A DNA stretch of 64,000 nucleotides. It comes from Nyssa sinensis (Eukaryota > Streptophyta > Magnoliopsida > Cornales > Nyssaceae). Below are positions 1 to 12,348 of the stretch, one piece after another (position 1 is the stretch's first letter; every line of letters begins with the position of its first letter). The notes below the pieces were generated by a model, which saw nothing but the letters and a program-made list of their open reading frames with translations, was not told where the DNA came from and did no database searches. Location: assembly GCA_008638375.1 (NCBI GenBank), contig VIRR01000479.1:310001-374000 (forward strand), written 5' to 3'. The position numbers and the translations under genes were made by a program.

Positions 1-1726
1 TCCTTAATTTCCTGCAGCACTACCATACATCAGGCCATGCTTGTGGACTGAATTAGAAATCTTGAAGGACCAACATCAGTGCATTTGTGCAACAACTCTT
101 GAGGAGTATAGGAAATATGTGGAGAAGAAATGAGCAGCAGAACTGCTGTCCAGTGATGGAGGTTGGGAAAACCTGTAACTATTGGATGTTGTGATTTCTG
201 TGACGAATTAGAGGAAGGGAAAGTTCTTCAATATCTGATGGATGGGATGATAAAAGGGCAGAATCTGTCAGGATCATCATCTGCTTAGGGAAAAAGGCTG
301 AAGAAGCTGATGAAACTGGATTTAAAATGGTTGGCCGACTCGATCAACATGCCAGTGTGTTTCTCCAACTTCTGAACCGTGGACTAAAGATTAACATGGT
401 TGCTTGGATTGCAGAGTGGACACAGCTTAGTAGGGTTGTGACCAACCCTATCAGGTATGATATTCTACTAATGTGAGAAATGAGATTAAGCTTAGGAGTA
501 TTTGATAAGATGATTGAATGTTCTCTATGCGTAATTGCCATTAGGAAACCACTTAGAATTTGATTGTTTATATGCTTACGCGTTCTTTATGAATCTATGG
601 GTGTTATGATTTACCTCTTGAGTTGTCATCATATGTGATTTATGTTTTAGAAGGATCGCTGATATTGCGACATGTAGAATTGTATAAGTGTTGGGATTGA
701 TCGAGCATGACACGTAGATTTATGGATGAAATCTTGTAATTTAAATGCTATTGTTAATCTTAAATGTGATGCATTATTTAAAGCATGTTGCATATGCTTA
801 TGAAAGAGATGTTTCATTTGAACTGTATCATTGCATGATGAAATCATGGCATATTGGCATCGTGTGATTTCTTGAAAGCATAGTGTGGGTCAGCACGAGG
901 TGCTGGTGCATTATGAGGGTGCAGATCCTGTGGTGAAAAACCCAAAATTGGCCATTAGGTACTCGCATGCCTGACGGGTTCCGGACCGTGAAGCGAGACA
1001 TACGTGGCGGTACTCATGCCAGCGGGGAAGGACCGTATCATGAGACATGGGTGGGCATGGAGTTGCATGGGTGTGTCACGCATACTGCTTACATACTGTA
1101 TATTGTTCATATACTGTCATCATTACATCGAATGCCATATAGAAATAACTGTACACTTGCACATGTCACGACCTTAGTTTTGGTTCTTGCATTAGTATTA
1201 TGTCATACCAGCATGTTGTCGCTGACCCATTCGTGGGCACAGGTTTCAGATAAAGCTCCTGGCACGCGGGACTTGATGAAATCTTGGAGAAAGGAGAGGA
1301 AATGAATTTGGAAGAATATTTGGGCCCTTGGGGCGTATTTAGACATTATAAACGATTGGTGTATTTCTGAAAAGAATGGAGATGAAATTGTATATTGTAA
1401 TAAATAATGAATTTGTGATCCTTTAGTTTAAGTGTAGGAGTAGACGTGATGGATTGTATAAGTAGGTGATGTATATTTAACTTTGATAGAGTTGTGGCCA
1501 TCGAGTGAGGATGGATTGTGACTGTTGTATATATATATGTTGTATTGTGTTTATCAGGGGGAAAAGGTTCGAAAAACAAAGGAGGTGCTGCCGAAATTTT
1601 TAGAAAATTAAAGAACTTTATTTAATTTGTCGTAAATTCAGAAATTTGTTTAATTATCTTTTATTTTATTTACTTTCTGTTCGTCAGTCGCACCTCGGGT
1701 TTCGGTCAGAAATTCGGGGCGTGACA
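1..1726 (+). repeat. 5' LTR, 3'-terminal part
   Basis: Direct copy of 7307-9032. It ends GGGGCGTGACA at 1726, just before the primer-binding site. The left 2 kb of this LTR lies outside the window. Short ORFs here recur in the other LTR copies and are not genes. Confidence 0.9.
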
Positions 1727-1729
1727 ACG

Positions 1730-1741
1730 TGGTATCAGAGC
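1730..1741 (+). other. Primer-binding site (tRNA-iMet type)
   Basis: TGGTATCAGAGC begins three bases after the LTR end. It is the standard plant complement to the initiator-Met tRNA 3' end, and the similarity continues through the following AGGTTCGAA. It fixes the element's orientation as plus strand. Confidence 0.85.
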
Positions 1742-4700
1742 ATAGGTTCGAATACCTAGAGACTGTGGGGTGTTGTTGAACACAATGGGATTATGACGTA
1801 TTGTTGGGAGTTTGTATAAACCTTGTATAATGTGTGGACTTTGACAGTTAAGTATTAGAGTCAAATTTGGGAATACTTGGCGATAATAGGTGTTGTTAAA
1901 CACCATGGGACCTTTGAGGAGAACATTTGACTTAGTGTAAGCTATCGGTGGTTTGTGGTAGGATTTGAGTGTTATGTGGTTATTTTATTGGGTGCATGAC
2001 TTGTTACGATTAGGTGTTAGCTGATGATATACTATGATATGTGATTACGTGAGTTGATGCAGTGTGGTGTATGATATGGACGATACGTATATTGGTATGA
2101 CCGTGTCTGATAACATGATGGGTGATCTAATGTTTTGAACATGGGGAGAAGTTCAGACCTTAAGTTATTTGGGTTAGTTTGGGTGGTAGGTTTTATGTGC
2201 ACGTGTTACATTGATATGCAATGTACTGGATTTCCCGATTGACTGAAAGTACGCGATGGTTTGATATAATGGTTGACTAAGGTTAGAAACACATGTCTAT
2301 GTGATAGACCGTATATTTTGTGGGATAGGCTTTATGCCTAGTTATTTGAGATATAGGTTGTACACTTAGTTATCTATACGGTGGGCCGTATGCCTAGTTA
2401 TTTATGAGATAGGCCGTGGACCTAGTTATTTATCTGGTTGGTTGTGTTCTTATATCTATGTATAGGTGTGCTAGGTTAGTACCCGATATTCATGGATTAT
2501 AGTACTATGACTATGATATTTATACAGACTGGATTGGTCTCAGGTCTTGCGTTACAGTTGATGGATGGCGCCCCATCAGCCAGTAACAAAAGGAGTTGTG
2601 ATCCATGAAGGGTTATCACCTAGTTATATAAGTAAGAAATAATGGAAGAATTATAAAAGTCTTAATTAAACACATGCCAATGAGGTAGAGAACCATAAAT
2701 GAAAAAAAAAAAAAAAAACACATAAGACTTTAAAATGCTACAATAAAAATTTAAACTTATGAGGATTCTTGTGTATAGACTGGACAGTAGATACTCAGAG
2801 TGTTGTACCAAAAATTTTAAAGGTGTCCTTGTGGTAAACCCTTTTGTGGAGAGATGCATTATTTTTGGATAGCATTCGCTTAGGATTGAGTAGTGGTGGG
2901 TTAGTTGAACACTAGCGTGACTTGAGAGTGTGAATGTTGCATTGTTTAAATGAATTCCTTCATTGCGAAAGGATATGTTAGAAACCAGTGTCAATTGTTT
3001 GCGTGTAGCCAACGGGTGGGGATGATTGACTTAAATATACAAGTGTCGATTGAACGAGTATGTCCGTAAGATGTGTTAGATTCTCGGGTAATGATTGATG
3101 ATCTTTTGACTAAGAAAAATTATATAAACATGAATAGTTAAAGGAATAGTGTTGTGGATTAATCCAGGTTATGATGTGATTGAATTTTTATTTCGTGCCT
3201 AGGATAAATAGTGAATTGGAATGCGAAGGTGAGTTTAAGAGTTAAGGGTAACAATGATTCCTTCATTGGATTAGAATCAATTATAGTGTGGTGAACTGTA
3301 AAGGTAACCTAATGAAAAAAAAGAGAATGCTATTGCCTTACCTAGCTTTACAAGATGATCGATACGAGATGTGATGAGAATAGTGAGTTGATTTAATGAA
3401 CTTATGAATGTAGGCCTTGTGAAAAAAATAATGAGTTGTATGAATTGGACCAAGCTGAGGGGTCAGTTATGAACTTAGTTTTAACTTAGTTTATAAGGTT
3501 GATTTTAGAATCGTGATTGAATAAGGGGTAAGCATTGATTGTTGTTTTGGAGGAAATTGTATATCGAGTTAAAGGTCGCGAATGAATCTGATTGGTTTGG
3601 ATTAAGTTGTAAATGTTTATGTTGTCTGGATCTGGATAATGAATATTACACTTGGGAGATTTTACTTTATTCAGGGGCTTGCGATGATTGCCTTATTCCA
3701 CCATCGTAGGGTTCACCAGTTGAGATAGTGGGGTACTGATAAGGATCTGTAGATATTGCTCGGTAGAGATAGTTGGTTACATCTTTTCTTTTGACTTCAT
3801 TCTACTTGACGTGTCTAGTCGTGGTATTACATTGAGGATAGATCAGTTATTTACGTTTTCGGACGAGTATAGACTACTACAGGAGGAGAGTGACGGTGTG
3901 TACTCCTGAGGGAGATGTTCTTCTTTATTTCACGGGGTGTCCGTGGATCCTTCTGGGGTGGACTTTGTTATGAGATAGGAGAGGTTAGACCTCAACTTGA
4001 TTGGACTACTGGGGATTACGTGATTGGGTTAAGTACAGTTGTTTTAGCATGTGAAATGTGTATAACATGTGGTATGCTTGTTTAGTGAGGAGCTGAGACT
4101 GGATGTTTATATCTACGTGGCAGGCTAAGTGAAATTAAAAAAGGTAGAATTTGAACTCGTTGTCTGTAATATAGGCTATAAGCCTAGATATCCATAGGGC
4201 TGGATGTATACCTAATTACCTGTGTGGCAGGTGGTGTGCTTAATTATGTATGTGTATATTCTTGGATGGATTCTATACTTGGGTGCTGATGTGGTAAACT
4301 ACGTGTTGACACTGAATGTTGTTTGTTTATTCTATTTATATATACATGTGTTTTGGGTACATGTGATTAAGGATTGACGTATATTCGTAGTTGGAATTAG
4401 TGACGAGTTTCACTGAAAATCCCTATTGTTATGAGACTTTATTTGAGATGTTGACTAGAACAATGATGAGTTGAAACAATCTTAGAAGGAATTGAGATAT
4501 TCTTTTTATTTCCTCTAATGTTTTGTCTTCCTCGAACCTTGATATGTTGTTTTAAATTTTGTATTTGGAATGCATAGACTATGTTGCCTTCATTCGAATG
4601 TTTAGTTAACACATATAGGCTAGAAATGAATAGGCTAATTTTATTGATGCATGACACTTAGTCTCGGTTATATATGGACTAGGGTGGACGATGATGACCT

Positions 4701-5290
4701 TATTTTAAGATTATGGTATTGATGTCTTGTGGGTGAATATAGTACTTGAAGAAGATTGGATTATTGAGTTACATTGAGATTCGGGCGATGTATTGATGCC
4801 ATGGTGGTGAATTATTAGATGATTTCATGACTTGATTTGAGATTGGTAAGATGGTTAGCAAGTGTGTGAGAGACTTTGAGGTGTCTTTGTGAACAGTGAG
4901 GGCCCCTCTTTATTCTTGTTGTTGTATTGAGTTATTGAAGCAGGCCGTGAGGCATGGATGGATTTGAAAAGTTTGCATGGATGAACCAACATGTTAAGGA
5001 TTTCGTTACGTGTTGTGCCATGAGGAGTGAGTCGTTATAGATGGGATCAGCACCAGACCCTAGCAACGGAAGTGTGGTGCAGTTCCGAGGGACTACTCTC
5101 GCCAGAAGGCGGAGCCTTGCTGGGGGAGTGAGAGAAGGATTAAAGTTGCATCCCATGTTGCCTGACTGAGGGAGAGGTGGAGGATCCATAGGTAAGGCTG
5201 CACGTCTCCATGATACAATGCATTTTGAATTGATCTTTTATTATTTCGTCGAGAAGATACATATTTTTAAATTTCGGGACGAAATTTCTT
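1742..5290 (+). other. Non-coding interior of the LTR element
   Basis: About 3.5 kb between PBS and polypurine tract. No frame gives a long ORF, and I could not find zinc-knuckle, DSG protease, YVDD-like reverse transcriptase or integrase motifs. Short runs such as 2290-2440 repeat variants of 'ggcctatgcctagttatttatgag', which looks like local tandem drift. I see no host gene in it. Confidence 0.6.
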
Positions 5291-5304
5291 TAAGGAGGGA
5301 AGGA
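5291..5304 (+). other. Polypurine tract
   Basis: TAAGGAGGGAAGGA immediately precedes the TG that starts the 3' LTR. The lead-in GGGACGAAATTTC at 5277-5289 is the usual sequence before the 3' LTR of plant chromovirus-type gypsy elements. It primes plus-strand DNA synthesis. Confidence 0.75.
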
Positions 5305-8300
5305 TGTAAAGATTCGAAAATTTGGAATAGAATTTTTTTTTTAGAACGCTATGTGAATGTCCTTAATTTCTAATTAATTTAATTTTGAAAAAAAAAATAA
5401 TAATAAAAATGACATAAGACGTGAACGGACACCCAGAGACGTCAAAACAAATAATACTGATATTGAGCCAGCATTATACCAACTTTATTTACATTCAAAA
5501 TTAATATATGAAAAATAAAATAAAAATAAAAATATGTGTAATAGTATACATGAATAAAATATAATGTATGGTATAATATATATATATATATATGGGTGTG
5601 GTGGAAAATGAATAAAAGAAGAAAAGAGGGAAAGAAAAAGAAAAGGGAAAAGAGAAAAGAAGAAAAAGGGGATGGTGCAGGTCTCGGCTGAGGGAGAACG
5701 GCAGAACAGGGGAGGAGGAAAGGGAGAAGAAAAGAGAGAGAAAAAGGAAGGAAAGAGAGAGGGAAAGAGAACGGACGGGGCTGCGGACGGCGGTGGTCGC
5801 GAGGGGGGAGATCTGGTAGACGGCCATCGCGTCTCGCGTGTCCGAGCTCGCGTCAGAGTGCGACGGGTCCGCGACGGTTTGGCGATGGATTTGATTGGGC
5901 TGTGTGTTGCGGTTTTGTGTATGGCTGTTTGGGTTGGAATTGGATTCGGCGGTCTTGGGTGTGGACAGTTCAGTTTTTGTGGACTGATTGCAGATTTTTG
6001 GAGGGGTAAGCCGATTCCATGGCAGCTCACAATGGTTGAATTGAAGAGTTGAATCTCGAGGGAACAGTTGGGTTTTGGATTCGTTGATTTCCATGTGCCT
6101 TGGATTTTTGGAAGATGGAGTAGAACTGAGGGAAAGCTCGGTACAGCAGGAAAATTGGTATAGCCGTGAGTGCAGCAGTGGGGACGGAAGTGAGAAAGAT
6201 TGGGAATTTAGATTTGGAATTTTGTTACTGGAAGATGGGGGATTTTAGCTGTTGTTGCGAAAGAGAAAAGCTACAGAGTTCGAATAAGAGAAGGTCCCTC
6301 AACTGCAGTTGATTTTTGGATACGGCTTTATGGCTCAACAGGGGTTGTCTCGTCTTCATTGCCTGTTCTCACTGCTGGACATTGGTTCAACCCAAGTAAC
6401 AAGATTGACAGCAGCCGTTGATGGCAGAGGGAACCACGCATTTGAGAGAAAGTGTGGATGTTACAGCTTGTGGCTCGGAATTGCGTATGGCTGCTACTGG
6501 AGTTGCGATTGGAGGTGATGACGGTGCTGCTACAGGGATTTATGTATATAGGTGTGTGCGTGTTGGTGCAGCAGTGTTGCGGTGAGGCAGATGGGTTTTG
6601 GCTCGGTTGTATTGGCGTTAGGTTTCTTGTGTGTGGAGGGTGCGGTCTTATGGCTCGGAATTGCATGTGATGTTGTGGTTTTTAGGGTTCCTCTGTTCTG
6701 CGTTTTCAATTGAGAACATGGGTTGTTTATGGAGATTGTTCTAAGTAAATGGTGGGAAAATAAATTAAGAAAGATAGTGAGAAAATAGAGGAAGTGAAGG
6801 GCAGTAGCGGTGGAGCAGTTGGGTGCCATAGAAGTGGGGACGTTGGAGGCTTGGGGTTTGATTTAATCACTCTAAGCAGCAGTAGCAGTTGAATAGTGAT
6901 CTGATTGAGGCTAGGTGATGGAGATTTTGGCAGTAGATGATGAGACGCCGAATAGAGTCTATTATAGACAGTCTCGAATTCAGGTTGGAGTTATTGATTA
7001 ATCTGTTGAATGGATTTTGCTTTGAATGGACCGATGATGGCTGTAGCAGAGATGTTGACCGAGATTCAAACCGTGTCAAGAATCGAGATTGTTGGTTAGG
7101 TTTTGCGGCTAGTGTTATGGGTTTCTGCTACGGTTTTAAGCATTTTGGGTCTCTTGGAGTATTCTGATAGTAGTGAAACTGAAATGGCAGAGCAACAGGT
7201 TAAGGTATATATGTGTAGGTATGGGTGTCGCAGAACTGCTGGATCGGGTGATTGTAGGTAGCAGTTTTCTGGGATAAAAGAGAGAGAGGATGTTCGGGTT
7301 TGGGATTCCTTAATTTCCTGCAGCACTACCATACATCAGGCCATGCTTGTGGACTGAATTAGAAATCTTGAAGGACCAACATCAGTGCATTTGTGCAACA
7401 ACTCTTGAGGAGTATAGGAAATATGTGGAGAAGAAATGAGCAGCAGAACTGCTGTCCAGTGATGGAGGTTGGGAAAACCTGTAACTATTGGATGTTGTGA
7501 TTTCTGTGACGAATTAGAGGAAGGGAAAGTTCTTCAATATCTGATGGATGGGATGATAAAAGGGCAGAATCTGTCAGGATCATCATCTGCTTAGGGAAAA
7601 AGGCTGAAGAAGCTGATGAAACTGGATTTAAAATGGTTGGCCGACTCGATCAACATGCCAGTGTGTTTCTCCAACTTCTGAACCGTGGACTAAAGATTAA
7701 CATGGTTGCTTGGATTGCAGAGTGGACACAGCTTAGTAGGGTTGTGACCAACCCTATCAGGTATGATATTCTACTAATGTGAGAAATGAGATTAAGCTTA
7801 GGAGTATTTGATAAGATGATTGAATGTTCTCTATGCGTAATTGCCATTAGGAAACCACTTAGAATTTGATTGTTTATATGCTTACGCGTTCTTTATGAAT
7901 CTATGGGTGTTATGATTTACCTCTTGAGTTGTCATCATATGTGATTTATGTTTTAGAAGGATCGCTGATATTGCGACATGTAGAATTGTATAAGTGTTGG
8001 GATTGATCGAGCATGACACGTAGATTTATGGATGAAATCTTGTAATTTAAATGCTATTGTTAATCTTAAATGTGATGCATTATTTAAAGCATGTTGCATA
8101 TGCTTATGAAAGAGATGTTTCATTTGAACTGTATCATTGCATGATGAAATCATGGCATATTGGCATCGTGTGATTTCTTGAAAGCATAGTGTGGGTCAGC
8201 ACGAGGTGCTGGTGCATTATGAGGGTGCAGATCCTGTGGTGAAAAACCCAAAATTGGCCATTAGGTACTCGCATGCCTGACGGGTTCCGGACCGTGAAGC

Positions 8301-9032
8301 GAGACATACGTGGCGGTACTCATGCCAGTGGGGAAGGACCGTATCATGAGACATGGGTGGGCATGGAGTTGCATGGGTGTGTCACGCATACTGCTTACAT
8401 ACTGTATATTGTTCATATACTGTCATCATTACATCGAATGCCATATAGAAATAACTGTACACTTGCACATGTCACGACCTTAGTTTTGTTTCTTGCATTA
8501 GTATTATGTCATACCAGCATGTTGTCGCTGACCCATTCGTGGGCACAGGTTTCAGATAAAGCTCCTGGCACGCGGGACTTGATGAAATCTTGGAGAAAGG
8601 AGAGGAAATGAATTTGGAAGAATATTTGGGCCCTTGGGGCGTATTTAGACATTATAAACGATTGGTGTATTTCTGAAAAGAATGGAGATGAAATTGTATA
8701 TTGTAATAAATAATGAATTTGTGATCCTTTAGTTTAAGTGTAGGAGTAGACGTGATGGATTGTATAAGTAGGTGATGTATATTTAACTTTGATAGAGTTG
8801 TGGCCATCGAGTGAGGATGGATTGTGACTGTTGTATATATATATGTTGTATTGTGTTTATCAGGGGGAAAAAGTTCGAAAAACAAAGGAGGTGCTGCCGA
8901 AATTTTTAGAAAATTAAAGAACTTTATTTAATTTGTCGTAAATTCAGAAATTTGTTTAATTATCTTTTATTTTATTTACTTTCTGTTCGTCAGTCGCACC
9001 TCGGGTTTCGGTCAGAAATTCGGGGCGTGACA
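5305..9032 (+). repeat. 3' LTR, 3728 bp
   Basis: Begins TGTAAAGATTCG and ends GGGGCGTGACA, with TG...CA ends. A (TA)n stretch lies at about 5577-5593, and a GC-richer, purine-rich stretch at 5630-6660 gives overlapping spurious ORFs. The last 1726 bp match the 5' LTR almost perfectly. The last 1.2 kb recurs at 9033-10245, and inverted at 27207 onwards. Confidence 0.88.
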
Positions 9033-10245
9033 GATCGAATGTTCTCTATGCGTAATTGCTATTAGGAAACCACTTAGAATTTGATTGTTTATATGCTTAC
9101 GTGTTCTTTATGAATCTGTGGGTGTTATGATTTACTTCTTGAGTTGTCATCATATGTGGTTTATGTTTTAGAAGGATCGCTGATATTGCGACATGTAGAT
9201 TTACATAAGTGTTGGGATTGATTGAGTATGACACGTAGATTTGCGGATGAAGTCTTGTGATTTAAATGCTATTGTTGATCTTAAATGTGATGCATTATTT
9301 ACAGCATGTTGCATATGCTTATGAAAGGGATGTTTCATTTGAACTGTATCATTGCATGATGAAATCATAGCATATTGGCATCGTGTGATTTCTTGAAAGC
9401 ATAGTGTGGGTCAGCACGAGGTGCTTTGCATTATGAGGGTGCAGATCCTGTGGTGAAAAACCCAAAATCGGCCAATAGGTACTTGCCTGCCTGACGGATT
9501 CCGGACCGTGAAGCGAGACATACGCGGCGGTACTCATGCCAGCGGAGAATGACCGTATCATGAGACATGGGTGGCATAGAGTTGCATGGGTGTGTCACGC
9601 ATACTGCTTATATACTGTATATTGTTCATATACTGTCATCATGACGTCGAATGCCATATAGAAATAACTGTACACTTGCACATGTCACGACCTTAGTTTT
9701 GTTTCCTGCATTAGTATTATGTCATACCAGCATGTTGTCGCTGACCCATTCGTGGGCACAGGTTTCAGATAAAGCTCCTGGCACGCGGGACTTGATGAAA
9801 TCTTGGAGAAAGGAGAGGAAATGAATTTGGAAGAATATTTGGGCCCTTGGGGCGTATTTAGACATTATAAAAGATTGGTGTATTTCTGAAAAGAATGGAA
9901 ATGACATTGTATATTGTAATAAATAATGAATTTGTGATCTTTTAGTTTAAGTGTAGGAGTAGACGTGATGGATTGTATAAGTAGGTGATGTATATTTAAC
10001 TTTGATAGAGTTGTGGCCATCGAGTGAGGATGGATTATGACTGTTGTATATATATATGTTGTATTGTGTTTATCAGGGGGAAAAGGTTCGAAAAACAAAG
10101 GAGGTGCTGCCGAAATTTTTAGAAAATTGAAGAACTCTATTTAATTTGTCGTAAATTCATAAATCTGTTTAATTATCTTTTATTTTATTTACTTTCTGTT
10201 CGTCAGTCGCACCTCGGGTTTCGGTCAGAAATTCGGGGCGTGACA
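9033..10245 (+). repeat. Older LTR fragment of the same family
   Basis: Begins exactly where the 3' LTR ends and aligns with 7818-9032 to the terminal GTGACA at 10245. It differs at many sites, whereas the two LTRs of the element at 1-9032 differ at three. The likely history is insertion of the young element into an older LTR of its own family. The rest of the older LTR would lie left of the window. Confidence 0.8.
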
Positions 10246-11340
10246 CTAGGTCTCCTCCACCCTGTTTTTAATTCCAAGGTTTTTCTATGATGTAATATTA
10301 TTATAAGTTGAATGATCGGGTTTTATGTAAAATGATGTTGTGAATTAATGTTATAAGAATGAGAAATGGCGCCAGATATGTTTTTAAAAAGTTATTGAAT
10401 TTATTTTCCTATGGACATTAATTATTATAGTTTATTTCAAAATATTAAATAAAAAATCAAGTTTTTTCATTAATTTTAAAAAACCTTTGGAGTTTATGAA
10501 TAAAAATAAGTAATTAAATTTGATATATCAAATATTTCTTTGGATAAATTACACTGACCTCTCATGAAATTTATGATAATTACACTAATTTTTTTTTAAA
10601 GTTTCTGAAATTACACTGATCTTTCTTGTTTTATAAAATAATATATAGATACCTCTTTTCTATCATTTTTTTTTAAATGACGAAACTACTCTTTTTATTA
10701 TTACTATTATTATTATTATTATTACTATTTTGTCTTTTTTCTAATTTTGACTAATTTATTCTAATTTTTTTTAAAGATTTTTATTTTTTTTATTTAAAAA
10801 CAAGCTTAAGGTAAATAATTTATTTTTATTTTATATAAATATAAATTTAAAATTTTTATCAATATTTATTTGAAAAATGAAAAAGAATTAGTCAAGATTT
10901 AAAAAAAAAATATATTATGAAATAGGTAATTTTGTCTTTTCGAAGAAGAAATAGACTGGAAGAAAATATTTATATATTATTTTGTAAATTAAGAAATGTT
11001 AATTTAATTTCATAAATTTTAAAAAATATCAGTATAATTTATTCATGTGATAATTCAATCTTTTTTCTTACGATGCCATTTAATTTAGGGTGGAACTATT
11101 CCTGTTCCAGTCATTGTTAATCTTACTCCACCCTTTTCACCTATTTTCCTGAATGGCGACAATTTAATCTCCCTCTCTCTTAGACTCTTTCCCAAACCTG
11201 CTTCTGTCTAAAACTCTTTTTATATTCCTTTCCCATCATGGCTCCTCGCCAAAGAAAAATTGAGACAATTCTTTGAAAACCCCGTTCCCCTCCCCCTTCT
11301 CCGGCCCACCACCACCACCAGTGACGGGCACAAGTTCTCC
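10246..11340 (+). repeat. Duplicated 3' flank of a PGG gene
   Basis: Colinear with 44252-45333, which begins 168 bp after the stop codon of the intact PGG gene. The shared text starts at the TCCTCCACCCTG-type block and ends at the GGCCCACCACCACC block. It includes a MITE at the same place in both copies, so the MITE predates the duplication. The gene belonging to this flank should lie just beyond the retrotransposon, left of position 1. Confidence 0.85.
10542..11044. mobile_element. MITE-like element, family A, copy 1
   Basis: Starts GGATAAATTACACTGACC and ends in an imperfect inverted copy, TCAGTATAATTTATTC. About 500 bp, AT-rich and non-coding. Related copies lie at 44551-45044 (same duplicated flank), 42420-42623 (short) and 51439-51945. 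The shared interior includes a 'ggtaaataa..tttattttatataaa' block. The transposon superfamily is not clear, because no target duplication can be read confidently. Confidence 0.6.
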
Positions 11341-12342
11341 ACTCAAACTTTTTAAAAAATTAGTCCCCCCCTAATTAATTTTTTTTAATTAAATAATTTC
11401 ATTTTTATTTGCTTAATGTTTTTAGAAAACCCCGTTCCCCTCCCCCTAGAAAGTTGCTTAATGTTTTTACATGCATGGTATAAAACAAACAAATGTTTTA
11501 AACTCAAAACTCATTGTTATCGAAATAATTTTAATTGATATATTTTTTGATCCACTCGTGGTATAGAATTTAGCCACATTGAAGAATCTATTAAAGAATT
11601 AAATAATTTTATCAACGAAAGTTTTTAGATAATTTAGTAGTTTAATATGAAAAAAGAGTCACTGACATTACTTCTTTTTAAAGATGTTATTTCAATTGCT
11701 TACTCATCTCATACTATCAAATCACGTGCAAATTGTATCATGATTTAAGATTTTAACACTAAATTTTAACATCTTTTCTTTAATTTTATTTATTCAATAT
11801 ATTTATAATTACTAAAATAATGTATAAATAGTCATAATACGTAAAAGGCGGGGAAGAAAATAAAATAAAGCTTGTTTCTTCTCCTAGCGTGCAAAACCTT
11901 AAAAATAGTAAATGAAGATAATAAATTTGTATATAGAGTAACAAAGAACACATTTGCTACCATATATTTGCTACTTCCTTTAGAGATGGTTTTAATGTTA
12001 TTTTTAGTCTCATTTCATGTGCAACGCACATATACTGTATTACTAATATATATATATATATATATAAATATCCACCTATATATAAAAGTTTGGTAAAAAA
12101 AAGTTCTTAAAAAAAATATTTCATGTGCTTTTTACATTGATTTAAACATTATTTAAATTATTACTTATGATTTTTATAATAAATCATTGAAAATAATAAA
12201 ATTATAATAACCGTTACACAATGTGGTCATTACATGGAATAACTTTTTTGAATAAAGGCATAAAAATTACAAAAGCTGGAAATTAAAATAACAGTAGTAT
12301 AGAAAAACATTTGTATATAATTTTTTTCCCTTACGAATACAG
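11341..12342. other. AT-rich intergenic or intronic stretch
   Basis: No coding sequence is supported. It contains a small filler-type duplication (11409-11469), a (TA)n run near 12046-12066 and the repeat at about 12165-12348. If the exon at 12343 is spliced, part of this stretch is its intron. I could not find an upstream PGG or ankyrin exon in it. Confidence 0.5.
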
Positions 12343-12348
12343 GGAGCC
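12165..12348 (+). repeat. Repeat with inverted copy near 63000-63165
   Basis: The run from 'ataataaaattataataacc' through 'ttccctta' to the GGAGCCAC at 12343-12350 reappears as its reverse complement at about 62993-63165, with scattered changes. The match covers the presumed intron 3' end and stops a few bases into the PGG exon. Confidence 0.65.
12341..12342 (+). other. Candidate 3' splice site
   Basis: An AG preceded by 'ttttttttccc ttacgaatac' marks the point where similarity to the intact PGG gene begins. In that gene the same codons are uninterrupted, so the intron position is inferred from the sequence context only. Confidence 0.45.

Larger units (their letters stand above)
1..9032 (+). 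mobile_element. Non-autonomous Ty3-type LTR retrotransposon, left end outside window
   Basis: The end of a 5' LTR (1-1726) is followed by a tRNA-iMet primer-binding site, a 3.6-kb interior, a polypurine tract and a full 3.7-kb 3' LTR (5305-9032). The visible 1726 bases of the 5' LTR match 7307-9032 without indels. I find three substitutions (1023/8329, 1183/8489, 1566/8872). The LTRs are longer than the interior, and I find no gag, protease, reverse transcriptase or integrase motif in any frame. This is the layout of a large non-autonomous derivative (LARD-like) that depends on proteins of another element. The PBS and the purine-rich lead into the 3' LTR resemble those of plant Ty3/gypsy elements. 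The target duplication cannot be read because the left end is missing. Confidence 0.85.

Noticed and set aside
967..1305. 112-codon ORF repeated at 8273-8611
   Set aside because: Lies in LTR sequence and is repeated only because the LTRs are near-identical. The older copies at 9033 and 27207 do not keep this frame, and no domain is seen.
5485..6094. Overlapping ORFs of 126-197 codons on both strands
   Set aside because: They come from purine-rich and CT-rich low-complexity LTR sequence; frames overlap on opposite strands and no motif is recognisable.
9349..9561. Small ORF conserved at 27687-27881
   Set aside because: Both are the same LTR U5 segment. Identity follows DNA homology, with no sign of codon-level constraint.
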